This document shows positions 12,534 to 23,400 of a DNA stretch of 64,000 nt, one piece after another (position 1 is the stretch's first letter; each line of letters opens with the position of its first letter). The notes under the pieces are model-generated. The model made no database searches, was not told the origin of the DNA, and saw only the letters and a list, made by a program, of their open reading frames with translations. The position numbers and the translations under genes were made by a program. This DNA is from Syngnathus acus (Eukaryota > Chordata > Actinopteri > Syngnathiformes > Syngnathidae): NCBI RefSeq assembly GCF_901709675.1, contig NC_051094.1, positions 11,280,501 through 11,344,500 of the forward strand, read 5' to 3'.

Positions 12534-13874
12534 CCCCCTGAGTCGCATTGACCCTTCGTTAACACCGCTAGGTATCCAGGTCAAGCCACTCAGGGCAGAA
12601 GAGCTGGGGATCAATCCTCCCCAATCAGAGAGAGAACCAGCCGCGGTGAACCGCTGCCTTTCTCCTCTGATCGGGGTTCAAGAGCACTGGAGCCAGCCCT
12701 GACTAAGCAGTGCCTCCCCAGTGCTCTCCTCCCGGTTGTACCTACAAAAAAAGGCTTCTTTCTTCTTGACCAATCTTCTTTGTCCCATGTCAACGCACGA
12801 CCTAAGGAGATGCTGGATCCATTCCTCCAACTTTGCAGTGCTTCCTCCATCGCGAGGCTCCAGGGAAGTCAAAGCACCTAGAGGGGACTCACCTGTATTG
12901 CAATACCTGTGGAGGGAATGGCTGAAAAAGAAACCCTACTCTACATCGCCTAGGTCCCGGTGCATCCTCGGCCTAGTCACCTAAGCTGGACTAGGGGACG
13001 TGAATATTAGGGGTAAGAATTTGGAACCTGTTCCAGGTCACCATTTAGAGTCCAATATTAACGTGTGTGGTGCAATGTGCTGTTGCATGAGCGAGGCTAA
13101 CCCTCGTAGAAGACTGAGCCTCGATTAAGGTCCTTCCGCTCTGGACCACCACACCCTGCGTGCATTGTTCCTAGAGTCGGAACTCAGGGGGGCCGCATAC
13201 GTACCCCCTGAGTCGCATTGACCCTTCGTTAACACCGCTAGGTATCCAGGTCAAGCCACTCAGGGCAGAAGAGCTGGGGATCAATCCTCCCCAATCAGAG
13301 AGAGAACCAGCCGCGGTGAACCGCTGCCTTTCTCCTCTGATCGGGGTACAAGAGCACTGGAGCCAGCCCTGACTAAGCAGTGCCTCCCCAGTGCTCTCCT
13401 CCCGGTTGTACCTACAAAAAAAAGGCTTCTTTCTTCTTGACCAATCTTCTTTGTCCCATGTCAACGCACGACCTAAGGAGATGCTGGATCCATTCCTCCA
13501 ACTTTGCAGTGCTTCCTCCATCGCGAGGCTCCAGGGAAGTCAAAGCACCTAGAGGGGACTCACCTGTATTGCAATACCTGTGGAGGGAATGGCTGAAAAA
13601 GAAACCCTACTCTACATCGCCTAGGTCCCGGTGCATCCTCGGCCTAGTCACCTAAGCTGGACTAGGGGACGTGAATATTAGGGGTAAGAATTTGGAACCT
13701 GTTCCAGGTCACCATTTAGAGTCCAATATTAACGTGTGTGGTGCAATGTGCTGTTGCATGAGCGAGGCTAACCCTCGTAGAAGACTGAGCCTCGATTAAG
13801 GTCCTTCCGCTCTGGACCACCACACCCTGCGTGCATTGTTCCTAGAGTCGGAACTCAGGGGGGCCGCATACGTA

Positions 13875-14528
13875 CCCCCTGAGTCGCATTGACCCTTCGT
13901 TAACACCGCTAGGTATCCAGGTCAAGCCACTCAGGGCAGAAGAGCTGGGGATCAATCCTCCCCAATCAGAGTGAGAACCAGCCGCGGTGAACCGCTGCCT
14001 TTCTCCTCTGATCGGGGTTCAAGAGCACTGGAGCCAGCCCTGACTAAGCAGTGCCTCCCCAGTGCTCTCCTCCCGGTTGTACCTACAAAAAAAGGCTTCT
14101 TTCTTCTTGACCAATCTTCTTTGTCCCATGTCAACGCACGACCTAAGGAGATGCTGGATCCATTCCTCCCTCCATCGCGAGGCTCCAGGGAAGTCAAAGC
14201 ACCTAGAGGGGACTCACCTGTATTGCAATACCTGTGGAGGGAATGGCTGAAAAAGAAACCCTACTCTACATCGCCTAGGTCCCGATGCATCCTCGGCCTA
14301 GTCACCTAAGCTGGACTAGGGGACGTGAATATTAGGGGTAAGAATTTGGAACCTGTTCCAGGTCACCATTTAGAGTCCAATATTAACGTGTGTGGTGCAA
14401 TGTGCTGTTGCATGAGCGAGGCTAACCCTCATAGAAGACTGAGCCTCGATTAAGGTCCTTCCGCTCTGGACCACCACACCCTGCGTGCATTGTTCCTAGA
14501 GTCGGAACTCAGGGGGGCCGCATACGTA
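13875..14528. repeat. Satellite unit 7, 654-bp deletion variant
   Basis: Shares the 16-bp deletion and the CCCGATGCAT change with unit 4, three units away. A block duplication or gene conversion within the array explains this better than two independent events. Confidence 0.95.
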
Positions 14529-17500
14529 CCCCCTGAGTCGCATTGACCCTTCGTTAACACCGCTAGGTATCCAGGTCAAGCCACTCAGGGCAGAAGAGCT
14601 GGGGATCAATCCTCCCCAATCAGAGAGAGAACCAGCCGCGGTGAACCGCTGCCTTTCTCCTCTGATCGGGGTTCAAGAGCACTGGAGCCAGCCCTGACTA
14701 AGCAGTGCCTCCCCAGTGCTCTCCTCCCGGTTGTACCTACAAAAAAAGGCTTCTTTCTTCTTGACCAATCTTCTTTGTCCCATGTCAACGCACGACCTAA
14801 GGAGATGCTGGATCCATTCCTCCAACTTTGCAGTGCTTCCTCCATCGCGAGGCTCCAGGGAAGTCAAAGCACCTAGAGGGGACTCACCTGTATTGCAATA
14901 CCTGTGGAGGGAATGGCTGAAAAAGAAACCCTACTCTACATCGCCTAGGTCCCGGTGCATCCTCGGCCTAGTCACCTAAGCTGGACTAGGGGACGTGAAT
15001 ATTAGGGGTAAGAATTTGGAACCTGTTCCAGGTCACCATTTAGAGTCCAATATTAACGTGTGTGGTGCAATGTGCTGTTGCATGAGCGAGGCTAACCCTC
15101 ATAGAAGACTGAGCCTCGATTAAGGTCCTTCCGCTCTGGACCACCACACCCTGCGTGCATTGTTCCTAGAGTCGGAACTCAGGGGGGCCGCATACGTACC
15201 CCCTGAGTCGCATTGACCCTTCGTTAACACCGCTAGGTATCCAGGTCAAGCCACTCAGGGCAGAAGAGCTGGGGATCAATCCTCCCCAATCAGAGAGAGA
15301 ACCAGCCGCGGTGAACCGCTGCCTTTCTCCTCTGATCGGGGTTCAAGAGCACTGGAGCCAGCCCTGACTAAGCAGTGCCTCCCCAGTGCTCTCCTCCCGG
15401 TTGTACCTACAAAAAAAGGCTTCTTTCTTCTTGACCAATCTTCTTTGTCCCATGTCAACGCACGACCTAAGGAGATGCTGGATCCATTCCTCCAACTTTG
15501 CAGTGCTTCCTCCATCGCGAGGCTCCAGGGAAGTCAAAGCACCTAGAGGGGACTCACCTGTATTGCAATACCTGTGGAGGGAATGGCTGAAAAAGAAACC
15601 CTACTCTACATCGCCTAGGTCCCGGTGCATCCTCGGCCTAGTCACCTAAGCTGGACTAGGGGACGTGAATATTAGGGGTAAGAATTTGGAACCTGTTCCA
15701 GGTCACCATTTAGAGTCCAATATTAACGTGTGTGGTGCAATGTGCTGTTGCATGAGCGAGGCTAACCCTCATAGAAGACTGAGCCTCGATTAAGGTCCTT
15801 CCGCTCTGGACCACCACACCCTGCGTGCATTGTTCCTAGAGTCGGAACTCAGGGGGGCCGCATACGTACCCCCTGAGTCGCATTGACCCTTCGTTAACAC
15901 CGCTAGGTATCCAGGTCAAGCCACTCAGGGCAGAAGAGCTGGGGATCAATCCTCCCCAATCAGAGAGAGAACCAGCCGCGGTGAACCGCTGCCTTTCTCC
16001 TCTGATCGGGGTTCAAGAGCACTGGAGCCAGCCCTGACTAAGCAGTGCCTCCCCAGTGCTCTCCTCCCGGTTGTACCTACAAAAAAAGGCTTCTTTCTTC
16101 TTGACCAATCTTCTTTGTCCCATGTCAACGCACGACCTAAGGAGATGCTGGATCCATTCCTCCAACTTTGCAGTGCTTCCTCCATCGCGAGGCTCCAGGG
16201 AAGTCAAAGCACCTAGAGGGGACTCACCTGTATTGCAATACCTGTGGAGGGAATGGCTGAAAAAGAAACCCTACTCTACATCGCCTAGGTCCCGGTGCAT
16301 CCTCGGCCTAGTCACCTAAGCTGGACTAGGGGACGTGAATATTAGGGGTAAGAATTTGGAACCTGTTCCAGGTCACCATTTAGAGTCCAATATTAACGTG
16401 TGTGGTGCAATGTGCTGTTGCATGAGCGAGGCTAACCCTCGTAGAAGACTGAGCCTCGATTAAGGTCCTTCCGCTCTGGACCACCACACCCTGCGTGCAT
16501 TGTTCCTAGAGTCGGAACTCAGGGGGGCCGCATACGTACCCCCTGAGTCGCATTGACCCTTCGTTAACACCGCTAGGTATCCAGGTCAAGCCACTCAGGG
16601 CAGAAGAGCTGGGGATCAATCCTCCCCAATCAGAGAGAGAACCAGCCGCGGTGAACCGCTGCCTTTCTCCTCTGATCGGGGTTCAAGAGCACTGGAGCCA
16701 GCCCTGACTAAGCAGTGCCTCCCCAGTGCTCTCCTCCCGGTTGTACCTACAAAAAAAGGCTTCTTTCTTCTTGACCAATCTTCTTTGTCCCATGTCAACG
16801 CACGACCTAAGGAGATGCTGGATCCATTCCTCCAACTTTGCAGTGCTTCCTCCATCGCGAGGCTCCAGGGAAGTCAAAGCACCTAGAGGGGACTCACCTG
16901 TATTGCAATACCTGTGGAGGGAATGGCTGAAAAAGAAACCCTACTCTACATCGCCTAGGTCCCGGTGCATCCTCGGCCTAGTCACCTAAGCTGGACTAGG
17001 GGACGTGAATATTAGGGGTAAGAATTTGGAACCTGTTCCAGGTCACCATTTAGAGTCCAATATTAACGTGTGTGGTGCAATGTGCTGTTGCATGAGCGAG
17101 GCTAACCCTCATAGAAGACTGAGCCTCGATTAAGGTCCTTCCGCTCTGGACCACCACACCCTGCGTGCATTGTTCCTAGAGTCGGAACTCAGGGGGGCCG
17201 CATACGTACCCCCTGAGTCGCATTGACCCTTCGTTAACACCGCTAGGTATCCAGGTCAAGCCACTCAGGGCAGAAGAGCTGGGGATCAATCCTCCCCAAT
17301 CAGAGTGAGAACCAGCCGCGGTGAACCGCTGCCTTTCTCCTCTGATCGGGGTTCAAGAGCACTGGAGCCAGCCCTGACTAAGCAGTGCCTCCCCAGTGCT
17401 CTCCTCCCGGTTGTACCTACAAAAAAAGGCTTCTTTCTTCTTGACCAATCTTCTTTGTCCCATGTCAACGCACGACCTAAGGAGATGCTGGATCCATTCC

Positions 17501-18548
17501 TCCAACTTTGCAGTGCTTCCTCCATCGCGAGGCTCCAGGGAAGTCAAAGCACCTAGAGGGGACTCACCTGTATTGCAATACCTGTGGAGGGAATGGCTGA
17601 AAAAGAAACCCTACTCTACATCGCCTAGGTCCCGGTGCATCCTCGGCCTAGTCACCTAAGCTGGACTAGGGGACGTGAATATTAGGGGTAAGAATTTGGA
17701 ACCTGTTCCAGGTCACCATTTAGAGTCCAATATTAACGTGTGTGGTGCAATGTGCTGTTGCATGAGCGAGGCTAACCCTCGTAGAAGACTGAGCCTCGAT
17801 TAAGGTCCTTCCGCTCTGGACCACCACACCCTGCGTGCATTGTTCCTAGAGTCGGAACTCAGGGGGGCCGCATACGTACCCCCTGAGTCGCATTGACCCT
17901 TCGTTAACACCGCTAGGTATCCAGGTCAAGCCACTCAGGGCAGAAGAGCTGGGGATCAATCCTCCCCAATCAGAGTGAGAACCAGCCGCGGTGAACCGCT
18001 GCCTTTCTCCTCTGATCGGGGTTCAAGAGCACTGGAGCCAGCCCTGACTAAGCAGTGCCTCCCCAGTGCTCTCCTCCCGGTTGTACCTACAAAAAAAGGC
18101 TTCTTTCTTCTTGACCAATCTTCTTTGTCCCATGTCAACGCACGACCTAAGGAGATGCTGGATCCATTCCTCCAACTTTGCAGTGCTTCCTCCATCGCGA
18201 GGCTCCAGGGAAGTCAAAGCACCTAGAGGGGACTCACCTGTATTGCAATACCTGTGGAGGGAATGGCTGAAAAAGAAACCCTACTCTACATCGCCTAGGT
18301 CCCGGTGCATCCTCGGCCTAGTCACCTAAGCTGGACTAGGGGACGTGAATATTAGGGGTAAGAATTTGGAACCTGTTCCAGGTCACCATTTAGAGTCCAA
18401 TATTAACGTGTGTGGTGCAATGTGCTGTTGCATGAGCGAGGCTAACCCTCATAGAAGACTGAGCCTCGATTAAGGTCCTTCCGCTCTGGACCACCACACC
18501 CTGCGTGCATTGTTCCTAGAGTCGGAACTCAGGGGGGCCGCATACATA

Positions 18549-18720
18549 CCCCCTGAGTCACATTGACCCTTCGTTAACACCGCTAGGTATCCAGGTCAAG
18601 CCACTCAGGGCAGAAGAGCTGGGGATCGATCCACACCTATCAGAGGGAGAACCAGCAACGGTGTACCGCTGCCTTTCTCCTCCGATCAGGGTCCAAGACC
18701 ACTGGAGTCCCTGAGCACTT
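18549..18720. repeat. Decayed partial satellite unit (border unit 1)
   Basis: Begins as a normal unit (CCCCCTGAGTCACATTG) and then diverges, for example ATCGATCCACACCTATCAGAGG. It stops after about 170 bp, near the CACTGGAG motif. Higher divergence at an array edge is expected when internal units are homogenised and edge units are not. Confidence 0.9.
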
Positions 18721-18960
18721 ACACCCTGAGTCACCTTGACCCTTCGTTAACACCGCTAGGTACCCAGGTCTAGCCACTCAAGGCAGAAGAGCTCAGGATC
18801 AATCCACCCTGATCAGAGTGAGAACCAGCCTACAAAAGTATGCTCCTATCTTTTTGAGCAATCTCCTTTGTCCCATTACAACGCAAGACCTAAGGAGATG
18901 CTGGATTTAATTTCTTCCACTTCCCCGTGCTTCATACACCGCAAGGCCCCAGGGAAGGCC
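18721..18960. repeat. Decayed partial satellite unit (border unit 2)
   Basis: Starts again with ACCCTGAGTCACCTTGACCC, lacks the central part around the GCGGT hairpin (joins GAACCAGCC directly to TACAAAA), then continues with recognisable CCTAAGGAGATGCTGGAT and CCAGGGAAGGCC segments before homology ends. It is the most diverged copy and so the best window on an older form of the unit. Confidence 0.85.
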
Positions 18961-19296
18961 AACCTGTTGTTGTTGTTGCCAGAGGGTCACTATTTCAGAA
19001 AGTTCTTACACTCACGGTTCCCATTCATTCAGGTTCCTGGTGGGTCCCTCTTGTGGATCCCTTGTGTACTACCTCTCATTCTCCGGCAGTTACTCCAGGT
19101 AATTTGGATATACTTTCAAGCTTTATTGAATTTCCGATTATTAGTCAAAACCTATTTTAATATTCTCAACCCTGAGTAGTGTGTCTTCAAATATGGCTCC
19201 ATCCTTTGTCCCTGTTGAGTACAAAAGTTTCTTATCCATTTCATACCATTCACTATCTTACAATTTTACTTTTTTTTTATCCCCTACACTTTTGGT
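18961..19296. other. Right flank of the array, non-coding
   Basis: Contains a short GTT run (about 18965-18978) and the phrase TTACACTCACGGT, which recurs just after the 229-bp duplication near 19765. The right side of the array is therefore a mosaic of several local duplications. No gene seen. Confidence 0.5.
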
Positions 19297-19754
19297 CTCA
19301 TTGTTCAGCTTTCAATTTTATTTTGTCAATTATTGTTTATTGGTATTGTACTTCTATTATAATTCAAACACCGAACTATCACATTTCATTTTATTATTGT
19401 ACTTTAGTTTTGACATCTGGGGGTCCCATTGTCAGGGTGTCCCATTTGGTGAACTCTTTCATGATCTCTGCAATCTCTACAGCATCTTTTATTGGTACCT
19501 GCTCTTACCTGAAGGTCCTTATTTTCTCATTGTTCAGCTTTCAATTTTATTTTGTCAATTATTGTTTATTGGTATTGTACTTCTATTATAATTCAAACAC
19601 CGAACTATCACATTTCATTTTATTATTGTACTTTAGTTTTGACATCTGGGGGTCCCATTGTCAGGGTGTCCCATTTGGTGAACTCTTTCATGAGCTCTGC
19701 AATCTCTACAGCATTTTTTATTGGTACCTGCTCTTACCTGAAGGTCCTTATTTT
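19297..19754. repeat. Tandem duplication, two 229-bp copies
   Basis: Copy 1 is 19297-19525 and copy 2 is 19526-19754. I count two substitutions between them (CATGATCTC/CATGAGCTC and GCATCTTTT/GCATTTTTT), so the duplication is young. 229 is not a multiple of three. A 222-codon open frame that runs through both copies reads the second copy in a shifted frame, so it is not a repeated protein domain. Confidence 0.95.
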
Positions 19755-20039
19755 GGGTGTCTCTTACACTCACGGTACCATGATTTTTCCAAAATGGCCG
19801 CCACGCCGTCCGGTCACCCTCGAGCACCTCCTGGTGGCTATCCCTAACATTGCGTCTGATTGAATTTAGGTTGGTAGGTTTATTTAGATTTTTTTTAGGT
19901 AGTGTTTTTTGGGGGGGGATTTAATTCTGCTTTTTTTTAAAAAAAACAAAATCAGGATTAGGGTTAACCAAAATTAATTTCAAATCGGTCATCCCTTATT
20001 TAAAATATTATTGTAATAATTGCACATTCACAATATAAG
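19755..20039. other. Non-coding DNA
   Basis: Includes AAAATGGCCGCCA (YY1-type core) near 19792, then homopolymer-rich T, G and A runs to about 19950. No gene seen. Confidence 0.5.
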
Positions 20040-20145
20040 AATACAAGTGACGTGAACCTTGGTTTGAACTGGAGATCTCTTATTCTACAGGTAGGCGCAT
20101 GAAGCATCCCGGGATCACTAGCACCCCCTGCCACAAGGCTGTAGA
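20040..20145 (-). mobile_element. Possible tRNA-derived SINE fragment
   Basis: On the minus strand the sequence carries GCGCCTACCTGTAGAATAAG followed by GAGATCTCCAGTTCAAACC. The AGTTCAAACC matches a pol III B box (GGTTCGANNCC type) well, and the preceding segment resembles a tRNA D-arm/anticodon region. The A box is unclear and no tail was identified. A tRNA pseudogene is an alternative. It is not an intact tRNA, because no closed acceptor stem can be drawn. Confidence 0.3.
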
Positions 20146-21599
20146 ACATTTTTTTGTAGCTTCCGTAAAGTCTCTTTTCAAAGCCGTTTTGTTCATCTTA
20201 AGAAACACGGTTACGACAAAACTATTGAAATTAAAAGAAAAATGACTATAATAAAAACAATTGCATTTGGTATTCCCCTTTTAATGATGGCAGGGGAGGC
20301 GTAGCTGCAGTGATTTCAAATTTTTTTTTGCATAAAAGAGCTGTGAAATATGTAAATTACAAATGCAAAACTGTGTGAATACAAAAACACCGTTTTTTAT
20401 TGAGTTTGGTCATTAAGTCAATTAAAATTCAAAAATGTAGAAAGAGTAATGTTTTGTGAATGAGATATGATCTAAACTTGACTGCCTGGGGCTTTGTATA
20501 ATTCATTTTAAATGACAAGATGCCCCTTTATAAAATAAGGGACCATATTTGTTTACATAAACTATCGTTGAACTAGACATCCATCAACAGACCCTGTCTG
20601 GAATGAAAACCAAAATGTTGCACAGCATGACAACATGAAAAAAGTTCTGTTGAGTTTTCTGATGGAGGGATTGATTTCCTATGAAGCTAACACAGGCAGT
20701 AGTAACAAATACAAAACGTAGAGCCTGAATTAAATTCATAAAATACCACAAATCACAATGCAGAGAAAAGTTCAATCTAATGTTATTTTTGCAATGCACA
20801 GCCTTCTTAGCATATTTTATTAGCAACCAACAAAAGTGATGGATTAATAAAGATTGTGAAAACAAAATAGCAACCACAGTTCTTGTTATGCTGGAGAGGA
20901 TCCAGCTTTTTCTCCTGCTGAATGAATTAATCACTGTGAATACACCAAACAGTGAGAGCCAGCTAACAAGAGGCCCCTGCTGCTTGACCACAGCATGTCA
21001 GTGTCAATAGCAACAACATTTACTGGACTCGAATCTGCAACATAATGAGAAGAACATTTTCGAGGCCTGGCTCTCCTTAAGGTACGGGCGGCTACACTGT
21101 CGGCGGGAACCTCTTGTGTTTGCACTGTGTCTTCCTACTCCTGCTGCTCCGTGCAGAAAGCGTCCAAGCAGTGGTCCAGCCGCCGCGCCGACAAGCCGAG
21201 TGGACCTGCTGCAGCCAGCCTTGCTTCGGAAACAGATGATAAATAAATCAAAGTGCACTAAGCACTGCTTCCACATGGCAATCGCCTCCTTCATAGCGTC
21301 TGCACCTCATCAATCACACCATTGTCTGCTTGAAAGGCGAGCCTTGTAAATGTCATATCCACTCAAACCCAAGGAGAGGCGGAGCAGAATGCAGCTCAGT
21401 TTTTTTTTTAATTGGATAGTGTAATTAAACTAAAAAACCCTGGAAGGCTGCCTTTTGACAGGACAGATGAAGACCCCTTTTAATAGGGCTATGAAATGTA
21501 TTTGTTAAAAGGATGAGGCAATATGTACTATATAATTGGGTGCCCTTAAGTGTCATTCTTTTAATTTATCCCCAAAATAACAAAAAGGTAACTTGGTTT
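20146..21599. other. Non-coding DNA with a GC-rich patch
   Basis: Mostly AT-rich. 21060-21235 is notably GC- and CpG-rich (CCGCCGCGCCG) with overlapping frames on both strands. It could be a small regulatory island or exon, but I find no domain or paired splice sites that settle it. Confidence 0.45.
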
Positions 21600-21601
21600 A
21601 A

Positions 21602-21673
<72 letters not shown>

Positions 21674-21674
21674 A
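21600..21674. repeat. (GAAA)n microsatellite
   Basis: About 18 uninterrupted tandem AAAG/GAAA units, giving a purine-only strand of about 75 bases. Confidence 0.97.
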
Positions 21675-22928
21675 TAAAATTTTTCAACCCCTCCACACAA
21701 TTTCTTAGAAGCAAAGGATAAGAAAAAATCGCATATAAAATGCACACTAATCAGATGTACATATCAAAGCACATGTTCAGCAGCATTTGGGCAACATTCA
21801 TCTTGGAGCCGAACGATTAAGAGAAACAGAGCTTGTACTTGATTAAAGTAACAACAAAGAGAGGCCAAGCGCTAATATTGATTACATGCACGAATGGGAT
21901 ACGGGTCACTTTGCTACCCACACATGCTTTCAATTTAATTTCATTATCTGCGTTCTTTGTTGATGTCTTAACATTACGCAAACAACATGGGAACACAACA
22001 GTTGAAAACCAAAGTGATATACATTTTCACGTTTGAGGTCATAAAAGCAGCAACACACATTTATGTGTTGTTAGGTTTGATTTGCATGGTTGGTGCTGAG
22101 CACCTGGTGTGAGCGAGGTCTCTCCTGAGAATCCCGCTAAGGCCTCCTTGCTAAAGATCGATAGGACAGGGCTGCAGTGATAAATCAGTGTGCTCGAGTG
22201 ATGTCTGTCATAAAACTCCCACCACAGTCACAGCTCTCAGCTTTATGACGCCGTTGAGTGTTATTGCAATCTTTTGATAGCTTTGGTTAATTTATCTGAT
22301 TACAAGAGCGGCCCAAAGAACAAGCTGCAGTCAACCTTTCCTAAGTGTTGCATCAAATCAGTTGCGGTGTTTCCGTATATGCAGAGCCATCATTGAGGCG
22401 CGCTCGTGCTTAGCCGTGACTTAAACCACTCTTTCTTTCTCATGCTTACTTGGCAAATTATTGACATCTATATGCGGCAATATTTTCAAGTTGACAGTAT
22501 GAATGTACAATGTGACACGGGACACGCGGAATGGAGCTACGGATAATGATCACATGACTGGGTGGTTGCTCTTTGCTCTCTGAACATTTTGATGACCTTC
22601 AGCTTGTGTAGGTCATGTTTTGATTGCTGTTTGTTAGTAGGATCACAGACAGTTTTTCCCAATAAAGTCTGGACTTCCATTGCAGAAACAAATAGAATAA
22701 AGGTGAGGATTCAGGATATAATTTTTCACTTTTGTCAAAATGCGAAAATGTTTTTTAAAATTTGTCCCTTAAAAATTAAGGTACATATTAAAAACAAAAC
22801 AGCTCTTAGAGAATGCATAATTCCTGATGGCATAATGCAAATATTAGATTTAATCACACTTTATTGGCCAATGGTGTTGGTGTGCTTAATTGCGTTAACT
22901 TTATTGCTTGATTGAATTATCAGTAACA
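21675..22928. other. Non-coding DNA, possible conserved block at 22085-22400
   Basis: 22085-22400 is of balanced composition with few simple repeats, unlike its AT-rich neighbours, and has motifs such as TTTGATAGCTTTGG and TTATCTGATTACA. That is compatible with a conserved non-coding element but not proof. No gene seen in the interval. Confidence 0.35.
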
Positions 22929-23400
22929 TTACCATATTTTTGGGAGTAACGCTGTTTTTCACAATTTGGCTGGTCCTGCGACTTATATTCAGGCGGGACT
23001 TGTTTGCAGTATATTAAAATTAGAGCTCAGACTGGCACCCCAAACCCCTAATCGTGGTGACCTTTTCTTGGCAGTAATGCACCAAAATTATTTGCCAGTC
23101 GCCAACTAAAAGTAGAAGAAGTAATCATGGCGATTAATGTTTGGTGTATGACTAGTTTTGCATACTGTAATTGACCAGGTTTCCACCTTTGGCCACAATG
23201 CATGAGGAATATTTGGGAACGGGCACTTTGGTTGCGAGACCGACTGCTACTGTTCTTGGTCCTGGTTGTAAAATAAATTTTCCCAAAATGTGACCTTTTC
23301 TCCAGAGCAAGTTGTATTATTATTATTTTTTTCTATGATGCATTTTTTGACTGGTGTGACTTACTCTACGGAGGAACATATAGTCTAAAAAATACAGTAA
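22929..23400. mobile_element. Non-autonomous DNA transposon (MITE-like)
   Basis: The left end TTACCATATTTTT and the reverse complement of the right end, TTACTGTATTTTTT, form imperfect terminal inverted repeats. Subterminal motifs of the GCGACTTATA and GACTGGTGTGACTTA type lie at left (near 22980) and right (near 23350). I recognise this combination from common teleost MITEs that end in TTACCGTATTTTTCG and contain GACTTATAGTCCG. No coding capacity. I could not identify a target-site duplication, and the superfamily is not assigned. Confidence 0.55.

Larger units (their letters stand above)
9856..18548. repeat. Satellite array, 13 head-to-tail units of about 670 bp
   Basis: The anchor CCCCCTGAGTCGCATTG recurs at 9868, 10539, 11210, 11880, 12534, 13204, 13875, 14529, 15199, 15869, 16539, 17209 and 17879, and in altered form at 18549. 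Periods are 670 or 671 bp, except 654 bp for two units. Units are almost identical; the few variable sites are GTGAGA/GAGAGA, a 7- or 8-base A run, CGTAGAAG/CATAGAAG, CCCGGTGCAT/CCCGATGCAT and a 16-bp deletion. The array is clearly GC-richer than both flanks. Each unit holds a 12-bp perfect palindrome (GTATTGCAATAC), an imperfect 12-bp hairpin stem and a GCGGT/ACCGC mini-hairpin. 670 is not a multiple of three and open frames change with A-run length, so I read it as non-coding satellite. Near-identity implies recent amplification or homogenisation. Confidence 0.97.

Noticed and set aside
10044-18329. Repeated 79- to 116-codon frames on both strands of the satellite units
   Set aside because: They exist on both strands and several frames at once, change start with a 7- or 8-base A run, and cannot continue across units because 670 is not a multiple of three. 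I read them as satellite by-products.
19420-19530. GTGTCCCATTTGGTGA segment in the 229-bp repeat as LINE reverse transcriptase
   Set aside because: Only a short phrase resembles the RT region; the FADD motif and following sequence are absent.
19179-19847. 222-codon open frame, longest in the window
   Set aside because: It runs through the 229-bp tandem duplication in shifted frame, is Phe/Tyr/Leu-rich from T-rich DNA and overlaps two other frames. No domain seen.
20584-20991. 135-codon minus-strand frame as a membrane protein
   Set aside because: Hydrophobic residues follow from AT-rich codons; no conserved motif, no splice or promoter context.
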